The position numbers and the translations under genes are program-made. Below are positions 57,369-64,000 of a stretch of DNA of 64,000 nucleotides, piece by piece. The notes under the pieces are model-generated. The model was not told the DNA's origin. It saw nothing but the letters and a program-made list of their open reading frames with translations, and made no database searches. Position 1 is the stretch's first letter; every line of letters starts with the position of its first letter. Location: assembly GCA_017979445.1 (NCBI GenBank), contig CM030711.1:40285560-40349559 (forward strand). Reading direction: 5' to 3'. Origin of the DNA: Akebia trifoliata. Lineage: Eukaryota; Streptophyta; Magnoliopsida; Ranunculales; Lardizabalaceae.

Positions 57369-59118
57369 AACAAATTCATATGTTCAAATATTCCACCATA
57401 ATAAGATGTAATGTGATACACCAAATCACATTCGTATGAAGATCAAGATAGGTTATCTTTTGAATGATTTGGTTAGATTTACATTGATTTTAATTTTCAA
57501 TAAATTAATATCTATCCTAATAAGATTTGTTTAGGAAATACACAATCTTGAATAGAAATAAAATCTATATAATCTGTATCTAATCTAACCAAATCTTTTG
57601 GAAGATAATCTCTATCCTAATCTTCATAAGAATGTGATTTGATATATCGCACTACACCTTATTACAGTGCATCAACCTAATACTTTGTTATAATATTCGA
57701 ACCAAACACACCATTTTGATCATTTTTTAGGGATTCCATTGTGGTCAAAAGTCAGGCCCATAGGTAGACAATGAGATTTCATATTAGGCCCAAATAGTGC
57801 TAAGAACAGCTAATAGGTTGATGTGACACCCTCTTTAGAGTTTGGACCACATATTTGCGCTAACATCATCCCTTTAGGATTACTACTTTGCAATAGGGCT
57901 CAATTGTATCCTTAGAGGATATAATCAAACCATTATTTAAGGTGAATAATTTTGAAGAATCCCACTTTCTTTTGGTGAAAATTAGAGGTACCCACTGTTT
58001 TCAAATTGATGACATACCCTTTTGACTTCAAACATTCTTAAGAGACTAACATATAATGACTGAAATGCCCTCACTCCCAACCTTTAAAAAAAAAACCCTT
58101 GATTTTTCCACAAATTCCAATGTCAAGAACAAAATATGGTTTAGATTTTTAGGAAGAAAATTCAGGGGGAGTTGCCAAGAAGTTGAAGATGATGGGTTGA
58201 AAAGAAGCCTTAAGGGAATCAATTTGAACCCAAATCTTCAATCTCAACCCTAATTTCTAGGATCAAAATGGATTAGAATTCGGGTCTAATCCGATCTGTT
58301 GTCAGCTCTAATACAAAATGAAACAAAAAACAAAGACAAAAAAAAAAACCGTTTAGGGCCCGTCTTCTTACTCAGAACATTTATTGGCCCAATTTGTTGT
58401 CCATGGGCCAGTAGATTTGGCCCGAAAGGTTGAATTACAATTCAAAGTACGAACAACTAACAATTAGCTATTATGTATGATTGACGTGAGATCCTTGTTA
58501 ACATTTCGGAATATGGTAAAAATTCGAAATGTGAAAAATTCTAGTTCTATTCGATTATGGATTGCCAAAAATCCGGTCTAAAATTTGATAAATAGAAAAT
58601 ATGCAGCATATGCTTCATACATGTATAATCCGTCTCATTTCAAAATTTCCAAAACCAAAAATTCTATTATATGATAGTGATGATGAAATTGGTGATGGTG
58701 AAGGTGATGACATAGGGGTGGTAATGAGGGTATTGAGGTTATTGTTCCATTGATTTATAAAAGAAGACCAAAGTCAAGGGACAAATCATCAATTTGAAAA
58801 ATTAAGGTGTAATCTAAAATAAATGTAGAGGACCATGTCGTTATTATTTTAAAGATAAAAAATGATGTTTTTCATCTAAAAATGTGGATTCCTAGAAAAT
58901 TTTGAAGCATGACTGCTTCAAAGTCGACTCATGTTACACGTCACAACTACAAGTTTACACTTTGCAAAATAAAGTAAGTCACTGTAGCATTTTTTTCAAC
59001 CGAGTTTTATAAAAATTCGGAAAATTCAGAAAAAAAAATATGTGTTTTATTCTTTTTTAACTTAAAATACGTGAATTATGCGAAATAGTTTAATAATCCA
59101 TAAAATAATACTTTCATT
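57369..59118. other. Intergenic DNA, with a possible decayed TIR element at about 57985-58815
   Basis: No gene seen. Left CACTGTTTTCAAATTGATGA with ACCCTTTTGACTTC pairs loosely with the complement of the right part (TTTTTCAAATTGATGATTTG, TCCCTTGACTTTGG). Termini are not defined. Confidence 0.4.
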
Positions 59119-59127
59119 CAAAAAATG

Positions 59128-59366
59128 GTAATTATAAAAAACACCCCACCCCACGAATTATAAGGCAACCCAAATCATAGCCAAATTGTTTTATCTTATA
59201 AGGTTTAAAAGTTTCAAAATGAGCTAATTTTTTGTGAATATGATGAAGAGATAACAGCACAAAAAATCAGCTCATTCCAAAAAATTTAACCAATATAAGA
59301 TAAAACAATTTGGCTATGGTGTGAGTTGCTTTTATTAATTCATGAGGTGCTTTTATAATTACTCTT
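59128..59366. mobile_element. Palindromic MITE, family 2, with 9-bp TSD
   Basis: A 239-bp element with ends GTAATTATAAAAAACACC and, in complement, AAGAGTAATTATAAAAGCAC. Flanks CAAAAAATG (59119-59127) and CAGAAAATG (59367-59375) match at 8 of 9 positions. Core GAGCTAATTTTTTGTGA and its complement. Confidence 0.75.
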
Positions 59367-60367
59367 CAGAAAATGAAAAATTCGTGAATTGAATTAAACA
59401 AAATATTGCTAACAAGTAACTAAGGGTGTCAATGGGTTGGTTCCAGTTCAGTTCCCAAGGAACTTAGAACCATAACCATTATATATAGTTTGATTCCGAT
59501 TCTTGTTGATTTCGGATCCGGTTCCAAAATAAATGGAATTGGAACTACCAAAAAATCACAGATACCTATCAGTTCATGTTTCTCAAGAATCGAATGAGGA
59601 AAAAAAGTAGTTCAAATCATTATAACAAAAAATTTGCTTCAAAAAATTAACATATTATCAACAAAATTATTAACTTAGTTATAATTTGTAATACTAAATA
59701 TACAAATTAATGATTTTTTTTTTAAGTAAAAGTAATAAATTTTTAGAATAATAACTCATTTTAAACTCCAATTGATAATTTATATGAAAAAATGTATATA
59801 ACATGCATTTAAAAAAAAAAAAAAAATACATTATATCATCTATAGTATGGAAAGAAATGACAAACTAAATCGGTTCCAAGTACCCGTGGGCACCCATTGG
59901 ATAGAAGCTAACGGTTTCAATTCCATTTTAGACCCAACTTTGATTGATTCCAACAAAAATGGAACCATAATTGATTTCGATTTTGGTTTGGTTAAATGGG
60001 TACCCATTAACACTTGAAACTAGAATCAAAACCGAAGACCCCTGTTCCAGATCCATTTTATTAGAATCGATTGGAGTCGGGTCTAAAATGAAACCAGAAC
60101 CGTTAGGTTCTATCCAATGGGTATCCGAAACCAATTTATTTTGTCATTTCTTTCATACTATAGATGGTATAAGGTTTTTTTTTTTTTTTTTTCAACATAA
60201 ATGCATGTCATATAATTTTATTTCTTTAATTTTTCATATAAATAATGGATTGAAGCTTAAAATGAGTTACTTTTCTAAAAATTGATTATTTTTAACAAAG
60301 ATAAATTTTTTATTTTTGAAAAAAAAAATCATTAATTTATATCTTTAGTATAATAAATTATAAGTAA

Positions 60368-61422
60368 GGTGTTGTTTGATAAACTGAAAAAAAAATAAGT
60401 GTGGAATAGCATTAAGTGCTGAAAAAGTTGTTTATTTAGATGCTGAATTATGTTTGTTACACATTGCTGAAACTAGTAAATTGTCATTTTTATCCTTACA
60501 ATCATATTATACATTGTTTGCATGTTTCACATGCCTATTTTTTATCAAACACAATAAAATATATTATTTCTTATCAAATTAAAATATAATTCATTTTTAA
60601 ATAATAAGTAATACTCAAATATTCGATTTATAAATAATAATTTTTATTTCGAAAAGCCCACAAATTTCAAATTAAAAATAATAATGTCATACAAGTCACC
60701 AAAATTTGAAATCAATATTAAAAGAACTTAATTTTGGATGAATAATTTTCAATGGAAATGAAAGACGTGTAATTGTAAAAGCACCTTATGAATTAATAAG
60801 GGCAACCCACACTAAAGCCAATTTTTTTTTTTTTTTGTCTTATATGGGTTAAAGATTTTGGAATGAGCAAATTTTTTGTGAGGATGATATATATTAATTT
60901 ATTCTAAAACTTTTAACCACATTAAAAATGATTTTTTTTTTATTTAAAAGGACGGTTTATGGTTCTTGAACTTGTTTTGACGGGGTTAGAAGTTTTGGGA
61001 TGGGCTAATTTTTGGTGAAGATGATTTTCTCATTGTAGAGATCATCCACATCAAAAATCAACTCATTCCAAAGCTTTTAACCCATATAAGACAAAATAAT
61101 TTGGTCATGGTGTGGGTTTATTAATTTGTGGGGGTACTTATATACTTAACCATGAGATATAAGATGTAATATCCATTTAAGTATAAGGGCAAACTTGTCC
61201 GTGTCCAAAAAAATGAAGGGCATACTTATCCGTACTGAAAAAAGCAAAGTGTTTATCACTTCAGCATTTTTTTTTTAACATCAAAATAGTATTGAATTTT
61301 TTTCACTTATTTTTAGCAATAAGCATTGAAAATATGGAGTAAACAAACACACTATTTAACAAAAAGTACTGACTTTTTTTTTCAGCAATAAGCACTGAAA
61401 AATAATGTAAATAAATACCACC
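60368..61422. mobile_element. Tourist-like (PIF/Harbinger) element with TAA duplication
   Basis: A 1055-bp insert flanked by TAA (60365-60367 and 61423-61425). Ends GGTGTTGTTTGATAAAC and, in complement, GGTGGTATTTATTTACA. Sub-terminal AGTGCTGAAAAA pairs with its complement. The uninterrupted opposite arm near 59660 shows the empty site AACTAAGTTAATAATTTT in complement. It contains a partial family-2 MITE at about 60785-61150. Confidence 0.75.
60785..61150. mobile_element. Palindromic MITE, family 2, nested in the Tourist-like element
   Basis: Left GTAATTGTAAAAGCACC with AATTAATAAGGGCAACCCAC, hairpin core GATGGGCTAATTTTTGGTGA, and right end TTATTAATTTGTGGGGGTAC. The right terminus is degraded and the flanks do not give a convincing duplication. 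Confidence 0.6.
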
Positions 61423-61604
61423 TAAGTTAATAATTTTGTTGTTAATATATTATTTGTTTAAACGCAAAAAAAAAAGATTTATAATGATTTGAAATACTTT
61501 TTTTCACATTTGATTCTTGAGAATCGGAATGGATCATAATTTTTTGTGGTTACAATTCCAATACCATTTATTTTGGAATCATTAAATATGATAGTCATGG
61601 TTCT

Positions 61605-61947
61605 AAGTTGCTTGCCGAACCGGACAGGGATGAGATCACTTGCAAGCTGACGTCATTTTTTCAGCACGTGACAGGTTACGCGCGGGATCGAACTCAAACA
61701 AAACCCAATTTAAACACTCTATTTGAAATCCTTATTTCCTATTTATTTCTATATTTATTCATTTCTTTTCTCTCTGTAGCTCTTTCGTCCCCTCTGCCCA
61801 AACCCTAGGGTTTTAGTCTCTCTCTCTCTCGAGTTTGCTTTTGTCATTTTTATTCTAGGGTTTTCTTTTTTTCTCTCATTCGCTACTTTTGTTGGTTCGA
61901 TTGATCGATCTGATTGAATATTTTATTTATTTTTATTTGGTCTCTCG
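61605..61947 (+). promoter_or_regulatory. Promoter and 5' leader of the CCCH gene
   Basis: Contains a palindromic TGACGTCA (61648-61655, bZIP/TGA type), a G-box CACGTG (61665-61670), and a palindromic telo-box AAACCCTAGGGTTTT (61800-61814) followed by a (TC)n leader. A TATATTTA at about 61750 could act as TATA box. The transposon-derived DNA stops at about 61580. Confidence 0.55.
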
Positions 61948-62826
61948 ATGGATTTTGGATTCGGTCGTAAACGTGGGAGGACAGATGCTTCTTTCACTGG
62001 AAATGGAGGAGTTAAAAGAAACAGACAAGGTTCTTTTTCATGTTCCATCTGGTCTTCACTGCTTTTAATGGATTTTTTTTAGGGTTTAGATGGATCTCTA
62101 TCTATCTCATCGTTTCTTGCTCTGAGATCGTTGGATTTGTTTATAGCAACTATATGATTTTCTTTGGTTAGATTTGTCGTGTTTTTGTTGTTTATTTATG
62201 GTTTTGTAGCTCTTCCTGTGTTTCCTATGTTGTGGTCTTGAGTAAGTGAAAATTAAAGTTGCATTTTTAAAGATATTTAGAATTATGGGTTCCTCATTTA
62301 GGCTGATTCTGATGCGCATCTGATGTAGTTCATGTCTCTAAAACCTGAAAATTATTAAGTGGGTTAACACATTTTTCTAATTTGTCGATGTTTTGGAGCT
62401 AGTAGTTCTGTTCAAAGTCAGGTTTGGACACAATTTTCGTTTGTTCACATGGATTTCAAGTTTCGTCCAAGAAATATTTGAACATAATCGTGTTGAACGT
62501 TTAAAAAAAAAAAAAAAGAGGGTAAAAAAGGTAAAAAATAAGACATGTTGAACTATTAATGGTTCTAGCATTTATTCGCTTTATCTATGTCCCTAATCTC
62601 TCAACTATGGTGTTATTGTTTGTTAAAAAATGATAATTTTTAAAGCAATTTTTTTTGGCTAACGATGGTAAGTAAGGTTAATGTGGGTCTTGGATTTCTG
62701 TAAGTACCCAGATTAAAAACATGCTGAAATTCGACTGAGAAAACGTAATTAATGTTGTGCAACAGAAATGGAGTCCTTTTCAACTGGTATAGGAAGCAAA
62801 TCAAAGCCATGCACCAAGTTTTTCAG
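61948..62826 (+). CDS. CCCH zinc-finger / KH-type protein, N-terminal exons only
   Basis: Exon 1 61948-62029 and exon 2 62766-62826, joined at GT-AG sites, encode 47 complete codons: MDFGFGRKRGRTDASF, then KRNRQEMESFSTGIGSKSK and PCTKFF. This matches the conserved start of the plant CCCH-zinc-finger plus KH-domain proteins (Arabidopsis At3g12130 and At5g06770 type), where KPCTKFF opens the first CCCH finger. These are RNA-binding proteins. Exon 2 ends in phase 2 (AG|GTTTTAA), so a further exon must follow. None completing the finger is seen in the remaining 1.17 kb, so the gene either runs past the window or is interrupted. The start is the only ATG consistent with the family N-terminus. Confidence 0.7.
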
Positions 62827-64000
62827 GTTTTAATCTTAACCCATCTAATATATAAATATTCTAAATGCAAATTTTGACTCTTAGGAATGCTTATAATTTT
62901 TAATAAGAATTTATGTTTACAATTTTGCTAGCGAACACATATTTTCAAGACTAATGAATTGGGAATCTAAAGTTGTGATACAGGTTCACACCGCTTGTTG
63001 CTATAATCACATTAACACAGATTATTCAACAGAGATAATGGACGATTTACAAGAATGTGGCTGATTGTAATCACTTGGTGGCTTATCTGTAACTTGAAAG
63101 AAGTTCTGTTGGTCGCATAATATGTCCTCTCCATTATGGCTATATTTTGTAGCATTTTGTGCCGTGCATTTTTCGTTATTCATATAATCGATTAGGTAAC
63201 ATTGGATTAGATTGTTGCTTTGTTAGCTTTTAGTGGACCGACAAAGGTGTTCAATTTATCAAATTGTCGTTAAATTATTCTTATGAAACTTGGTCTAGTT
63301 GCGGATTTGGAGGTTGGCCAAAGGTTTTCAACAAAGGTTTGACTTGTGAGGCACACTTAGATCTTGACCCTGCTTTTAGTAGTCAACTCGATATTTCTTT
63401 CGATGCAAATCCTACTAGCTACAAGTCAGTGAGATCTAGTGACATTTTCATTTTAAGTTTCAATCTATTGGTTATTAACTAAGTTCATTGATTGGGATAA
63501 AATGAAGTTAAATTATTTTTTGCTTGCTTGACTAGTTCATAGTACATATTCTTTTTTGTTTTGATTATTGTAAAGTCATTAAAAGCAAAAGAAGACACAA
63601 CATGCTAGAGAGGTGGAGGAGACCTACAAAGGAATTAAGCAAATAAATGGATGCTGCCTTTCCTCATTTACAATAAGATCCCACCACAGTCTCTACCATC
63701 TCTGGTTAAGTTGACTTAAAAGAACCCCATGGTATTCTCCTTCCATTAATCGAAGTAGGCCGCTATCGGTAAAGATCTCCAAATCCACAGTTGAGGTACA
63801 TTGTTTCCTTATGCATTGTAATCAATGTTTTTAGACATTGAGGCATGATGAGCGTCCTCTCTTTCCATTAATCCTAGGAGAGTACAATTGATAAGGATCT
63901 CCCGATCGGCCATTGAGATACTTTGTTGCCTTATGCATCGTAACTAGTGTTTTAAAATGTTGAGACCATGAGGCTAACTAGCAGCTTGAGATGTAAGATT
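62827..64000 (+). other. Probable intron 2 of the CCCH gene (runs off the window)
   Basis: No exon matching the expected CCCH/KH continuation is visible. A 72-codon open frame at 63264-63482 has no recognisable domain. The end holds a tandem repeat at 63740-63975. Confidence 0.5.
63740..63975. repeat. Diverged tandem duplication of about 115 bp
   Basis: Two direct units share TCCTTCCATTAATCG / TCTTTCCATTAATCC, AAAGATCTCC / AAGGATCTCC, CCTTATGCATTGTAATCA / CCTTATGCATCGTAACTA and GTTTTTAGACATTGAGGC / GTTTTAAAATGTTGAGAC. Confidence 0.7.

Larger units (their letters stand above)
59425..61580. mobile_element. Large rearranged inverted repeat of the GGGTGTCAATG family
   Basis: Left arm from AGGGTGTCAATGGGTTGG through GATTCTCAAGAATCG-like sequence, AACAAAATTATTAACTTAG and CTATAGTATGGAAAGAAATG pairs with a right arm in complement (60130-60367 plus 61423-61580). 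A smaller palindrome sits in the middle at about 59871-60130. The right arm is split by a Tourist-like insertion and lacks the outermost ~100 bp. Related to 37484-38092. Confidence 0.7.

Noticed and set aside
63264..63482. 72-codon frame as the next exon of the CCCH gene
   Set aside because: The translation contains no CCCH finger or KH sequence, and no acceptor in the required phase leads to it.

Overview
The window is nuclear DNA from a flowering plant, most likely a eudicot. It is AT-rich, its genes have GT-AG introns, and three of its four host genes have a telo-box (AAACCCTA) just upstream of the start codon. Miniature inverted-repeat transposable elements (MITEs) are abundant, and there is one degenerate Ty3 chromovirus and one Ty1/copia remnant. 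I cannot name the species. No rRNA, tRNA, organelle-derived gene or CRISPR array was recognised.

Four host genes are supported. (1) 9108-2231, minus strand: a Myb/SANT plus bromodomain nuclear protein, 3 exons, 588 aa, with a 5.0 kb repeat-filled second intron. (2) 24646-29239, plus strand: NSE4, the kleisin subunit of the SMC5/6 complex, 7 exons, 346 aa. (3) 39641-41742, plus strand: an NPF7-clade (NRT1.5/NRT1.8-like) transporter, 4 coding exons, 568 aa. It is preceded by a roughly 4.8 kb tandem triplication in which a short, splice-bounded putative 5'-UTR exon is repeated. (4) 61948 onward, plus strand: the first two exons of a CCCH zinc-finger/KH-type protein whose later exons are not seen before the window ends. 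Each of the first three coding models keeps frame through every splice junction.

The rest is mainly transposons. Insertion signatures can be read directly for many: 8-bp duplications (three copies of a hAT-type MITE at 42.1, 48.4 and 49.9 kb); 9-bp duplications (Mutator-type MITEs and a 1.15 kb element at 16961-18110); TAA/TTA duplications (two Tourist-like elements at 25.8 and 60.4 kb); and a palindromic family sitting inside (TA)n microsatellites (0.4-0.9, 11.3-12.5, 30.8, 36.6 and 47.0 kb). That last family shares its hairpin core with a separate family that has different ends and 9-bp duplications. The Ty3 element (50710-56676) carries several nonsense mutations and frameshifts. It is unusual in showing the same LTR terminus at both outer ends, with a matching 5-bp flank CACGT on each side.

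The four genes are functionally unrelated neighbours (chromatin reader, genome maintenance, ion transport, RNA binding). The most notable structures are the duplicated splice-bounded cassette upstream of the NPF gene, the inverted-LTR end of the Ty3 element, the shared-core MITE families, and a GATC-rich inverted-repeat element at 46.2-46.9 kb.
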